37,500 bases of DNA from Symsagittifera roscoffensis (taxonomy: Eukaryota; Xenacoelomorpha; Acoela; Convolutidae). The DNA lies in contig NW_026970760.1 in the NCBI RefSeq assembly GCF_963678635.1, positions 1 to 37,500 on the forward strand. The letters run 5' to 3'. Positions 22,349 to 31,381 of this stretch are shown here, in pieces. The stretch's first letter is position 1. Each line of letters opens with the position of its first letter. Both the position numbers and the translations under genes were made by a program. Under the pieces are notes generated by a model. That model saw nothing but the letters and a program-made list of their open reading frames with translations. It ran no database searches and was not told where the DNA came from.

Positions 22349-23139
22349 GGAAACATCAGTTTGGTTCTGAATCCTATCCGGTTTAGTTGGCTACGTACTA
22401 CCAAATCCTCGGATATGAATAAAATTATTGATACGTCAACGCGAGTGTTTATGGCAGTTGTTGGACCTTGAGGGTCCGGAAAAACAGAGTTAATATTCAA
22501 ACTTTTGAAAGAAAAAACATTTTATCCAAGGTTTAAAAGAGCAATCTTCTTTTACACAGAAAGTCAATCGATGTACAGTGAAAAAGGGAAGTCTCACAAT
22601 ATTAACCTCGAGTTTGTGAAATTCAACGGTTTTGATGGGCTAAGGAACATTAAAAATGTTCTTCTAGTGTTTGATGATTCCTGTGAAGAAATATACAATG
22701 ATAACGAATTTGTTTACCCGCAACAGCAGGGAGACACAAAGGTTTAGATGTTATATATGTCAAGCATAATTTATTCCAGCAAAGTCGTTGGTCCCGAACA
22801 ATTGATTTAAACACATCGCATATCATTTTATTCAAATCACCTCGTGATATTCAGCAACTAGAGCATCTTGGAAGGCAACTGAGTTTGACAAAATTTTTGA
22901 GAAGCTGTTATGAACTTGCCACAAAGGACACATATGGACATCTATTAATTGATTTAGATCCCCGAACATCAGATTGCTTACGATACGGTTCAAACATAAT
23001 ACCACCAGGTCCATCAATTTTTTGGTTTCCATTAAGTAAGGCAGTGCCAGTCACATCCATAACAAACGAACGCGAGAAAACGATCTATTCTGAAGCACAT
23101 GGTTCAATCGAATCCTTCTCAACCTCGAAGTTTTATTAG
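22349..23139 (+). pseudogene. Polinton packaging ATPase (FtsK/HerA superfamily)
   Basis: In this family the ATPase drives genome packaging into the capsid. The Walker A box is at 22463-22486 and reads G-P-stop-G-S-G-K-T: TGA at 22469-22471 replaces one codon of the loop. Walker B is VLLVFDDSCEE near 22660-22695. After a frameshift at about 22715 the frame continues with ATAGRHKGLDVIYVKHNL, a sensor region, then SHIILFKSPRD and YGHLLIDLDPRTSDCLRY, all hallmark blocks of Polinton/adintovirus ATPases. It stops at TAG 23137-23139. The N-terminus is uncertain; coding-like sequence (TTKSSDMNKII) extends upstream of Walker A to about 22380. Length and block order are normal for the family. The next gene's ATG overlaps this one by 41 bp. 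Confidence 0.9.
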
Positions 23140-23371
23140 AAAAACATCAAATCGAAAAGTGATTTCAGTTGTAGGCTAATGCTTGCTGAATGTAGTCAAT
23201 GGTAACGTGCGAGTTAATATCCCTAACATACACAATTTTGAAGAAATATATAAATTGATAATCAACCCACAGACGAATCTTGATAGAAAACAAGCAATTA
23301 TTTTGAGTAAGCAAGGGTTTAATCTAGTCCTACATATTCTTCACTTTTGCATCAATTATCTTGGAAGATAA
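23099..23371 (+). pseudogene. Small Polinton protein with NGNVRVN core (virion-associated, unknown role)
   Basis: ATG 23099 lies inside the end of the ATPase gene. The frame gives 26 codons, a TAA at 23177-23179, then in the same frame continues to TAA 23369-23371. The region LLNVVNGNVRVNI, then INPQ.. and KQAIILSKQGF, matches a protein widely conserved in Polintons and adintoviruses. Its typical pattern is a basic helix, C..CLLNxLNGNVxL, a helix pair, and a K-x-x-Q-x-GF end followed by a hydrophobic tail. Here the tail (LVLHILHFCINYL) is present. The exact role of the family is not known to me; a minor virion component is usual speculation. Only one stop interrupts it. Confidence 0.65.
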
Positions 23372-23374
23372 GCA

Positions 23375-23595
23375 ATGGGGGCAGCCGAAGAGTTTGTTTT
23401 AATTCCAATTCATGTCTATGATCGAGGGCAACCACATGCAGCATATGTACTGCTTGATAACTCAATTGAACATAAAAAGCCTCAATTATCATACTTGAAC
23501 CGAATGAGACCGCAATTACCTCCAAAACAAAGTGATGCATCAACTGACACAATACCAATACCAGTTACTGCTGCACCTGAGGACCACAGACAGCC

Positions 23596-23677
<82 letters not shown>

Positions 23678-23694
23678 GCAACAACAACAACAGC

Positions 23695-23737
<43 letters not shown>

Positions 23738-24402
23738 GCAACAACAACAACAACAACAACAACAAAAACAACAACAACAACGCTTATGACCGAAGATGAG
23801 GGAGATGGAACGAATGTTGGTAGTGATGAGTCCACTGATGCTATAGATGCTGTTGGAAAACGTATATTAGAACAGTTAGAAATCATGGAAGTAAAAAAAC
23901 TTACACGAGCTTAAAATGTTCTGGAAATTATGAATCACCGACTCGGGTCAAATTAAACAAAAATGACGAAATGATTTATCTGGACAAGGTCCCCACTGGA
24001 ATCAAAGCATCAATTTTTCTGTATGATATACAACAACAGAACAAAAAGTTACAAAATCCTGCTTTCATAATGATTCTTTCGGCTCTTAACCTTAACGAAC
24101 AGTCGGTTATGAATACATATGCCAAACACGCGATCAAGTCAGCTATTGCTACTACAGCAAAAATCAAAAGTCCCACCAAACAACCAACAAGTGTTGACAG
24201 TACCAACAGACCATCCTCAAGCTCAAAAACAGTCAAAAAACGCAGAGGCACCAAAAGTATAAGCTTACAGCAAAGAGGTAAAAAAGAAGACTACCAAGAA
24301 GATTCTGATTCGTACGGAACGCCCTATTACGATTCGGATACTCCAGCGACAGTAGCGACGGAGACAACAAAAACAAAGAGATGGCAAACCTACACCAGCT
24401 GA
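23375..24402 (+). pseudogene. Polinton protein of unknown role, interrupted by (CAA)n expansion
   Basis: ATG 23375 comes 3 bp after the preceding stop. The N-terminus EEFVLIPIHVYDR resembles the start (FVLVPxxxYxR) of a Polinton/adintovirus protein that usually lies before the capsid block. Residues from about 74 on are a poly-Thr tract of roughly 60 residues encoded by the (CAA)n repeat. An acidic stretch and KRILEQLEIMEVKK follow. A stop or frameshift at about 23912-23970 leads to the second part, MIYLDKVPTGIK..FLYDIQQQ, and a basic Ser/Lys-rich C-terminus ending 24402. Two coding halves of normal composition flank a repeat that would greatly disturb the protein. The integrase start at 24381 overlaps the end. 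Confidence 0.65.
23595..23781 (+). repeat. (CAA)n microsatellite, about 62 units
   Basis: 187 bp of CAA/ACA/AAC repeat with a few CAG and one AAA interruptions. It lies inside a coding frame and reads as Thr there, Gln in another + frame, and Val/Leu runs on the minus strand, which explains several spurious open frames. Confidence 0.97.
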
Positions 24403-25379
24403 AGAGAAAATATTTTAAAAAAAGTACACATCTAGAGGGGCAGCTCTGTTTGGAAGTGTGAAGAACTTGAAAGACGAAACCAAACTACCACGACGGAAAG
24501 TTAGACAGTTTTTTACATTCAGAGCCCGCATACACAAATATCGAGCAGTTCGTCGAAAAATACCTCGGTTAAAAGTAATAGTCTATGACATATGGTCAGT
24601 TAATTTAGCATATGTTGATAAACTTGCAAAATCCAACAAAGATTTTAAATATCTCCTGGTTGCTGTGGATTGCATGTCTCGACATCTACGTTTGCAGCCA
24701 TTGAAATCAAAATATGCTACTGCAACAGCAGAAGCATTCAAAAAAATGATTAAGATCAAACAACCGAAGAAACTCTGGGTAGACAAGGCACAGTATTCAA
24801 GGGATCATTTCAGTCACTATGTGATAAGAAGGGTATTTTGACTTACACAACCGAGAGCGAAAAAAAAATCTGCATTTGCCGAGAGAAATATTCGATCTTT
24901 GAATTATTTGGAGCACAAATATTCGATCTTTGAAATATTTGGAGCACAAATGGACTTACTCTTACATAGTCAAGCTTCAAGAATTTGTTCACACAATTAA
25001 CTCACGAACGACTCGTGACATAAAAAAGGCACCAAATAAAAAGACTAAAAAGGATGTTCCACATCTAATTTCATTACGAGTAGAACAATCTCAAAAATTA
25101 GTTCGCCAACCAAAACTCTATGTTGGCGGTTTTGTCAGACTAGCAAAAATTGACATTTCTTTTCGGAAGGGATACAAACAATCATTCACGGACGAAATTT
25201 TTGAAATATTTGACGTACCAACAAGAAATCCTCCGACTTATAACCTTATCGACGCAAACAAGGATCCAATTGAGGGAAAATTCTATTCGCCTGAACTAAT
25301 CAGAGTAGAAGAAAAAGTAGAGCAGGAAGAGAAGGAGGAGGAGGAGGCACAAGAACAAGAACAAGAAAATCAGCCATGA
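24381..25379 (+). pseudogene. Polinton integrase (retroviral-type DDE), frameshifted
   Basis: Inserts the element into host DNA. ATG 24381 (MANLHQLKRKYFKK) fits the family start but is out of frame with the next block. ALFGSVKNLKDE and KLPRRKV (N-terminal domain), then DIWSVNLAYVDKL: the first catalytic Asp of the usual W-x-x-DL box is AAT (Asn) at 24602-24604. LLVAVDCMSRHLRLQPLKSKYA follows, with a WVDK box at about 24777-24788. There one base is lost. Nine As at 24860-24868 shift the frame again, then SAFAERNIRSL carries the catalytic Glu. A 31-bp tandem duplication at 24888-24949 causes another shift. The C-terminal domain (LYVGGFVRL..FTDEIFEIFDVPTRNPPTYNL) is intact, with a final Glu-rich tail. 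The stop overlaps the next ATG (ATGA). Confidence 0.92.
24888..24949 (+). repeat. 31-bp tandem duplication inside integrase
   Basis: 24888-24918 and 24919-24949 are the same 31-bp unit (ATATTCGATC ... GGAGCACAA) with a single T/A difference. 31 is not a multiple of three, so the duplication itself shifts the integrase frame. Confidence 0.95.
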
Positions 25380-26262
25380 CTAACAATTTTGATGACGCTA
25401 TCAACGATTTCTTTACGATTACTTTGGTGTCATCGGCGTCTATGAAGATTTTCAGTGAAAACTCATTGGCCAATTTTAAAAATCTTTTCAACGAAGAGAT
25501 CAATCTCCAAAGTGAATGGAAAGTAGCACTGACAGAAATAACAATCCCCACTCATATAAACAATGCAACAGACACAAAGCTCAAATACTAAAAAAAGACA
25601 AAGTCAGAGCTAGTCAAAAAGTTAATAAAGATAAAATTTCCAGGCCATATGATGGTGAACGTGTTGAAATTACAAGGGGTTTATATGATGATGTTAAGAA
25701 AATAATTAACGAAATCAACTTGAAGACGGAGCTTGAAAACTTCAGTTATGTTATCGATCCGATTACCAGACACCTCACGTTATGGATGCATTACTGGGAA
25801 GGAATTACGTTTGAGAGTCCTCAGATTCTCAGTATTTTGGGTTTCAAAGGCATAAGGGATGGAACAGGATACCACATAGGTTACAAACGTTCCAGCCAAG
25901 TACATAGCATATTAACAACTCAAAATTTGATCTCTGACTATCCCGTTGACATGACTGCCGGTACTCAATTAATGTTTATATACTTGGGTATCATTCACTA
26001 CCAAATTGTGGGGGATACCAAAGCTCCGCTATTAAGAGTCATTGATACTAATCGGCGAGTGAAAAACGGTAACGTGTGTCCGATCGAACCTAATCATCGC
26101 AAAATTTTCAGCAATTTAGATTACAAGAAAATTCTAGTAAATAATATTCAAAGCATTGGAGTAAATTTGCGAACCGAAACTGGTCGTCTTGTCCCATTTG
26201 CGGGTGGAGGAGGAAAAATTGTTCTTACTTTAAAATTTCAAAAGTTTAAGTGCTGGTTTTAA
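25376..26262 (+). pseudogene. Polinton minor capsid (penton-like) protein, one frameshift
   Basis: ATG 25376 overlaps the integrase stop. The N-terminal block FFTITLVSSASMKIF..NSLANFKNLF..INLQSEWKVALTEI is the well-conserved start of penton-like single jelly-roll proteins in Polintons and adintoviruses. There it reads F-x-V-T-L-P-S-N-x-S-M, then W-E-V-x-L-x-E-I. The frame stops at 25589-25591; the rest is in another frame from about 25600. Mid-region ITRHLTLWM, SPQILSILGFKG; near the C-terminus RTETGRLVPFAGGGGKIVLTLKF, matching the family's D-x-G-x-x-V-P-F, G-K-x-x-V-x-L-H-F end. Total about 295 codons, normal for the family. The protein forms the capsid vertices by analogy with adenovirus penton base. 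Confidence 0.82.
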
Positions 26263-26264
26263 AT

Positions 26265-26679
26265 ATGGATGCTTATTATCATAATCCAGCGACTATGCCG
26301 CACTTCTCAGGGCACTACAGACAACGAGGCAGTGGCTTTGGTGCCTTGGCAATGGGAACCGGAAGAGTTGCGCTTCCTTTAGCTCGAAAATTTATAATAC
26401 CTGCTGCAAAACGAATCGGAAAAGAGTTGCTCGTCCAAGCTGCTGCGGAGCTTATTAATATAGCACTAAGAAAAAAACGCCCAAGCAAGCTTTGAAAAGT
26501 ACAGTCAATAATACGATCAAAAACAAGTTGGAAGCGGAAAAAAATCTGCTCGCAGGATCAAGAAGAGGAAGACTTCAGTGAAGAGAATCAGAAGAAAAAC
26601 CAGCGGTACCATTTCAAAGAAACGAACTCTACCAAGAAGTCGCTCTAATTTCTTCACCAGAGTGCAAAATGATTTCTGA
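26265..26679 (+). pseudogene. Polinton pVI/core-like glycine-rich basic protein
   Basis: ATG 26265 is 3 bp after the penton stop. The N-terminal part has a Gly/aromatic segment (YRQRGSGFGALAMG), then an amphipathic helix stretch (GRVALPLARKFIIPAAKRIGKELL). Frame changes inside an A7 run (26471-26477) and again near 26523 lead to a strongly basic tail (KSARRIKKRKTSVKRIRRK). It ends NFFTRVQNDF-stop at 26677-26679, overlapping the major capsid start by 11 bp. Position, helix and basic tail match the virion core/membrane-active (pVI- or pX-like) protein of adintoviruses and Polintons. About 138 codons if the frames are followed. Confidence 0.7.
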
Positions 26680-27920
26680 TTTGATACCAACTGAAGCGAC
26701 CCACAGTGCTCTAGATTTGTTTGAAAAACCTCCTCTAATTGTAACCTTTGAAAATGCTTTTACCCAAAAAAATGGACCATCCTATTGGCCTGATGATCCT
26801 ATGCTTGAGTTTGAAGTTTTGGGAGATCGAAACAACTTCATTGATCTTCAGCGCACTCGTCTTGAAATAGTGCTGAGAGTTGTACAAAACAACGGAAATG
26901 TTTTACGAACTCGTGCTACCGATGCGGGACTAAGAGACACACCAAATTTGGTCGATAATCCACTTTCATCTTTGTTTTCCGAATGCACGCTGTCTTTAAA
27001 TGGCGAAAAAATCTCAACAACCAGTGCTAATTTTGCACATAAAAGTTTTATTGAAACTGAATTTTCTCACGGTAATGACGCAAAAAAATCTTGGCTTGCT
27101 TGCCAAGGCTATTATTATGAGGATAATTCAGCAAATGTGGGTGGTACGACTGGGAGAGACGTTGATGTTGCAGAACGTAAACGTCTTGTAGCAGCTTCGG
27201 CCGAGTTGAGGTTGTTTGGTAAAATAGCATGTGAATTCTTGTCCTGTGTGGTGTCACTGCCCGTCTTTCTCAGAGACGTTCTCCTAACGACTTTGTTGTT
27301 ATGCCAGAGGACAATGGTAAACATTACCAAGTTCGAATCACTGAAGCTAACTTATATGTGCGAAAAATGACAGTGACAGACTTTGTGTTGTTATCGATAG
27401 AAAAAACGCTGCTGAAAAGCCCAGTACTTTATAATTATATTGAAGTCCTACCACGAACATTTCTGGCCACTACCGGAGTACAAAGCTGGCGTCAAGAGGA
27501 TGTTTTCGCGAAAGAACCAGTACGAAGAATGGTTGTGGCAAAGAGTAAAAATGAGGTTTACTTTGGTACAAAAAAATCAAATTCTTTTCATTACCAAAAA
27601 TTCAGAATGAAATCATTGTGTACAGGAACGGGCTACCTATTGCAGGTACTCCAATATCTACGGTTGATAACAAAAGAATTTACTATTACACATTGGAAGC
27701 TCTGGATTTTGTTTTCAACAATAGTCATGGAATCAGTCTGGCTAATTATAGCAATCATTATAATATGGCATTTGATCTCACGTCTACTCAGGAGGCTTCA
27801 CGTGACTTTATTCATGCTGAATTGACCAATTGCACAATATCCGTGGAATTTAAGTTCGACGCTCCACTTGCTGGGAATATTGAGTTACTTTTCATGGGAG
27901 AGCGCGCATCAACAGTATAA
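26669..27920 (+). pseudogene. Polinton major capsid protein (double jelly-roll, hexon-like)
   Basis: ATG 26669. The N-terminal part DLFEKPPLIVTFENAF, then FEVLGDRNNFIDLQRTRL, and NPLSSLFSECTLSLNGEKIS are signature blocks of the Polinton hexon-like protein. Frame 1 is open to about 27230, frame 2 from about 27235 (SPNDFVVM..YQVRITEANLYVRKM) to about 27600, and frame 3 (IAGTPI..RIYYYTLEALDFVFNN, C-terminal FKFDAPLAGNIELLFMGERAS) ends at TAA 27918-27920. Total about 417 codons over three frames, close to the family size. The protein builds the icosahedral shell as pseudo-hexameric trimers. Two frameshifts inactivate this copy. Confidence 0.88.
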
Positions 27921-27963
27921 CTCCATTCTGACAGAAAAATTGCCAAAAATACTCTCATGACCT

Positions 27964-27965
<2 letters not shown>

Positions 27966-28016
<51 letters not shown>

Positions 28017-28038
28017 GGAGAGAGGGAGAGAGAAAGAG
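27966..28038 (+). repeat. (GA)n microsatellite
   Basis: About 70 bp of AG dinucleotides with a few T and GGG interruptions, between the major capsid and protease genes. Confidence 0.95.
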
Positions 28039-28039
28039 T

Positions 28040-28498
28040 AAGAAACGGGAACAAAAGGACAATGTTCAGATATATGAGCTCATCAATCGATGCAAACATT
28101 TAAAGTATCGATTTGAAGGTATTGGACCAGCTAATTGTCCATTGGCGTTGAAAAAAGACAAAACGTTTTAAATTGTGAACTCATCAAACTCTGATCAACC
28201 GGGTACTCGTTGGTTACTGTTTGCTCGAGCTGATGGACAAGTTTTCTTCGCTGATCCCCTTGGACAAAAACTAATAACGTATCCGAACGTAAACAAATAT
28301 GCGAGACGCTTCATGAGTTTACATGACGGTGAAACTAATCAATTACTGATGAACAGACCTATTCAATCAGCAAACTCAGTTTTATGTGGACTTTATTGTG
28401 TTTACGTTGCCCATTTGATAATAAAATCTAGTTTTCCTCTAGGACTTAAAGTGAATGATCATGATATGATGCGATTTGCAAAACATATGTTGATATAA
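28040..28498 (+). pseudogene. Polinton maturation protease (adenain-type cysteine protease)
   Basis: Cleaves capsid precursor proteins during virion maturation in this family. The frame before and after TAA 28169-28171 is the same: YELINRCKHLKYRFEGIGPANCP, then the stop, then IVNSSNSDQPGTRW. The catalytic His of the usual G-T-H-W box is CGT (Arg) at 28208-28210, one transition from His. The acidic residue in FADPLG is kept (28253-28255). The Gln and nucleophile Cys of Q-S-A-N-S-V-L-C-G-L-Y-C are kept (Cys codon 28385-28387). It ends at TAA 28496-28498. The start codon is not clear; the (GA)n repeat immediately upstream may have destroyed it. About 150 codons remain, slightly short. Confidence 0.82.
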
Positions 28499-28755
28499 TT
28501 GATTTGATGTTATGAAGTGATTTGATTTACATATTTTTTAAAGTTTTTTTATTCCAATATCTAAATCAGGGGGTTCTAGAGCAGTCTTGTTAAGAAAAAA
28601 AAACAATTAAAATTCAAAAGTCTCCTGGAAATTTTTTATATCGATTCCCAAAAAAATTTTGAGGCATGGATCGCTACGCTCCTCGGGAACGCCTCTCGCT
28701 GGTGTAGTCAGTTTTTTTTAGGGTTTGATTAAAAAAACAAAAAGAAAACAGATTA

Positions 28756-29391
28756 TTAAAATTTGAATTTCTTTTCCATAATAAATTTAACAAACAAAGT
28801 TTGTGAATCAATCTCTAAACGACCATACCCAGTCAGAATAATATCAATAATTTTAGAAAACTCGGCGGCATTGTCACCTTTCAAAATATAATGAAGCGTT
28901 CAATTGAAACATTAGTGATTAAATCAGTTTGAGTTTGAATGGATCGAGTTTGCGAAGCAAAGCAAACTTGTGGCAATCTTCTTCGTAGAGGAGCACTGCC
29001 AATGTCAGTTGAGTTGTTAATAGAATTGTTGTACTTGACAGCAATTTTTAATTTTTCCATCGGGAGTCCCGATAGGTGAAGTTTACTGCAACCCAATATT
29101 AGATGCTTGAAAGATGAGAGTAGACAAGGCACAACGAAAGTGGTTGAGGTCATCTTGTTCACTACGTCGACACAATCTTTGGTTACTTCGATGAGAACAT
29201 GCATGTAGGGATGGTCATTGTCGAGCAATTGGGCGCAAGACTCATTATGAATTGAGTGGGTTGCAAATGCAAAGTTTGTGTTTATAGGGAGTTGTGAGGC
29301 GTCGGGTTCGTGGTTCAGAATAAAAAATTTAAAATTCTTTCGAAATTTATTTTAAAAATTCAGGCGACTGCTCATACATTGCTTCAACCAT
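28756..29391 (-). pseudogene. Minus-strand Polinton gene of unknown function
   Basis: On the minus strand, ATG 29391 (MVEAMYEQSPEF) is followed by a frameshift. A frame then runs through NHEPDASQLP, LLDNDHPYMHVLIEVTKDCVDVVNKM, CLLSSFKHLILGCSKLHL and LRRRLPQVC to a stop at about 28883. Another frameshift there leads to LKGDNAAEFSKIIDIILTGYGRLEIDSQTLF and TAA at 28756-28758. About 210 codons in all. The last segment looks like a small alpha/beta domain end. I recognise no family and it has no membrane segment. It lies tail-to-tail with the protease and directly downstream of the PC4-like gene, probably on one transcript. Confidence 0.5.
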
Positions 29392-29436
29392 TTTGCTGGT
29401 TAAATCAAATTATTCAAACGTTTTTTGTTTTCTGTT

Positions 29437-29879
29437 TCAGGCAACTCTACACTTTTTATTATTCGAGTATTCATCATCCGCATCGTTTTCATCACCACTT
29501 CTAGCCCATTCTTTTTCGGAACGGACTGATCGTTTTGACGTGTATCGTCTTTTATGATGTTTATCATTTGCAGCTGAGGAGGAGGAGGAGGAGGAGGAGG
29601 AGGAGGAGGAGGAAGTTGAAGTCTTTTCACCTGTTTGTTTTTCAACCAGTTTTTTAATTTTTGAATAATTATCTGCCAAACAATCAAATTTTTTTGCCGT
29701 CAAGGTCACTGCTTGATAACATTTAAATACGCCATCTTCTTTTTATACAATTTTATTGTGATATATGTACCCGTTTCGTCAAAAGTTTTCGTTCCAACTC
29801 GTACAATGCGTTTTTCTCCCAAAGATAAATCTTGAAAATCATCGTAAAAGTCTGTATCATTTTCTAGTGACGAGTACAT
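29437..29879 (-). pseudogene. Minus-strand PC4-like single-stranded-DNA-binding protein
   Basis: On the minus strand from ATG 29879 (MYSSLENDTDFYDDF). The region GEKRIVRVGTKTF, ETGTYITIKLYKKK, then VTLTAKKFDCLADNYSKIKKLVEK has the layout of a PC4/SUB1 domain. Three beta strands with a basic hairpin are followed by a G/V-x-S/T-L-T-x-x-Q/K-F/W helix. One frameshift at about 29705 falls between strand and helix parts. A poly-Ser tract of about 15 residues (the GGA/TCC repeat at 29579-29612) and a basic Lys/Arg-rich tail follow, ending NNKKCRVA-stop at 29437. PC4 domains bind single-stranded DNA and modulate transcription or replication, fitting an early or replication role. The assignment is by motif reading only. 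Confidence 0.5.
29578..29612 (+). repeat. (GGA)n trinucleotide run
   Basis: About 11 GGA/GAG units. On the minus strand it encodes poly-Ser within the PC4-like gene, or poly-Pro in another frame. Confidence 0.95.
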
Positions 29880-30744
29880 AGTGGTGGTGGTGGCGGTAAC
29901 GGTATTGAATTGCTGGTTCAACTGTTTTATGAGAGAGTGTAATGAATAATGATATGGATAGAATATAAAGAAATCTCTGTGGATTTACTTTTATGGCGCC
30001 CCTTCAGCCTATAGCAGGAGAATTTAATTAGATTTTGCAATTGGACTTGTATAAGATAAAAACGTGTTTATTGCCTCTGTCATTTCTGTCTGGAAAGCCC
30101 ATGAATGTGTCATAAATCTCAGTTAATGTTAGATGTCGGCATACATGTACTCACTTTGAAGTGGAGACCTTTATAGCCTCTCGTCCGGGGGACATAAAAA
30201 AAGGTGTCATACACTCTATTTGAAGTAGAGATAGCAATAGCTTGCTCTTATCTAGTTTAAATTACATTTATCTATAACAAAAACCTTCGGGTCTAATAGG
30301 GAAAATTTCAGTAGTTTTACGGTTAGATGTTTATGAGGCATTAAAAGTTTTATTGCACTGATAACTTTTGTTTGACAAAACCTAATTAAAACATGAATAT
30401 TGATACTGGCTCGCCTGTCGGTACACCCACAATGTCTTTGAAGTCTAAATTCTTATTTCATATTGCCCTGAGGATATAATAATTAAAAAAAAGACGCCAC
30501 ATGGTTTCTTTGAAGTATAGATCTTAAGTATGTCCGTCTTGTCACACGTATGCTAAACAGCTCAATAAAACCTATTAAAAAATTGTAGGGCACACCTTTA
30601 GACCACCCATAACCGTAACCCCCACCCACACACCCTCTTACTTTATTCAAGCTTATATGCTATATATTTTCATTCTCTCATTCTCATTCAAACAACTCAG
30701 TTGACACTCAGCTCTGAAAGAAAGACAAAATTCAAGTTGTAAAC
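29880..30744. promoter_or_regulatory. Divergent intergenic region with four TTTGAAGT boxes
   Basis: This 865-bp region separates the minus-strand PC4-like gene from the + strand gene at 30745. TTTGAAGT occurs at 30155, 30219, 30437 and 30509, mostly extended to TTTGAAGTrkAGA, each preceded by an ACA-containing segment. TATA-like sequences lie on both sides: TTTATATTC on the minus strand about 80 bp before ATG 29879, and CTTATATGCTATATATTTTC at about 30650-30670, 80 bp before ATG 30745. It is a plausible bidirectional promoter or replication-control region. Confidence 0.45.
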
Positions 30745-31381
30745 ATGACGAGTTCTCTGCAAGTAATCTCTACTTCGGAAACTGAGCGAACGATAATATA
30801 CCAAACCTACATGAGAGAAATGGTCGTCATTGTACAGCAAGAACAGAACGGGAGAGAATGCCATCTCCATCCATTCAACGACTTGGCTCGTCGACCCTCA
30901 GACCAGGAGTATCGCGATTGGACTACTCAAAGCCACATGATTCTTCCCAATTATTTACTCGACCAGATAACCCTTCTGCGTTGGAGCAGGAAAAGTTTTT
31001 TTGACAGCTCCACAGAGACCAAATCCTATCCTGCTTTGGACAAGACTGACATCAACAACCCAGGATATCTCGAACAATCACCTCGAAAAATTCTTTTTTC
31101 GTTACGATTGCGAGACGATTCCCTTGTACGAAAACCAGGAAGGGTACTTTAGGGACTTGGAAGAGCGTGCATCCTACTGAGACATCGAGTCAATGACGTC
31201 AATCTCTTCTCCCCCGGACTCAATTGCAGACGTGACAACGATAACAACACCGATCAGATCTGTGTCACAACACTCCGACGATGATTTTGAATCAACTGGT
31301 CCTAAAAACTTTCCAGAGACCTCGCTAGTAGCAGCTTGCTATGCGCCCAAAAAGCGTAAAGTTGTATTCAATCCATTTTAA
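30745..31381 (+). pseudogene. Polinton gene of unknown function with C-terminal PKKRKV nuclear signal
   Basis: ATG 30745 in an AAACATGA context. The first frame gives MTSSLQVISTSETERTIIYQ and a DLARRPSDQEYRDW block to about 31090. A frameshift there is followed by YDCETIPLYENQEGYFRDLEER, a TGA at 31178-31180, and in the same frame a Ser/Thr/Asp-rich tail ending at TAA 31379-31381. The tail contains P-K-K-R-K-V at 31346-31363, identical to the SV40 large T nuclear localisation signal, then VFNPF at the end. About 210 codons. A TATA-like box lies 80 bp upstream. I recognise no family. A nuclear regulatory or early protein is inferred only from the signal and gene position. Confidence 0.55.

Noticed and set aside
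22469-22471. In-frame TGA read as selenocysteine or suppressed stop
   Set aside because: Walker A does not use selenocysteine, no recoding element is visible, and other lesions exist in the same gene.
23482-23886. Long minus-strand Val/Leu-run frames and a + strand poly-Gln frame over the microsatellite
   Set aside because: They are alternate-frame readings of the (CAA)n repeat; only the Thr frame connects to family-like protein sequence.
29400-29687. Minus-strand frame with a poly-Pro run
   Set aside because: Another frame of the (GGA)n tract; the poly-Ser frame continues the PC4-like gene and ends properly.
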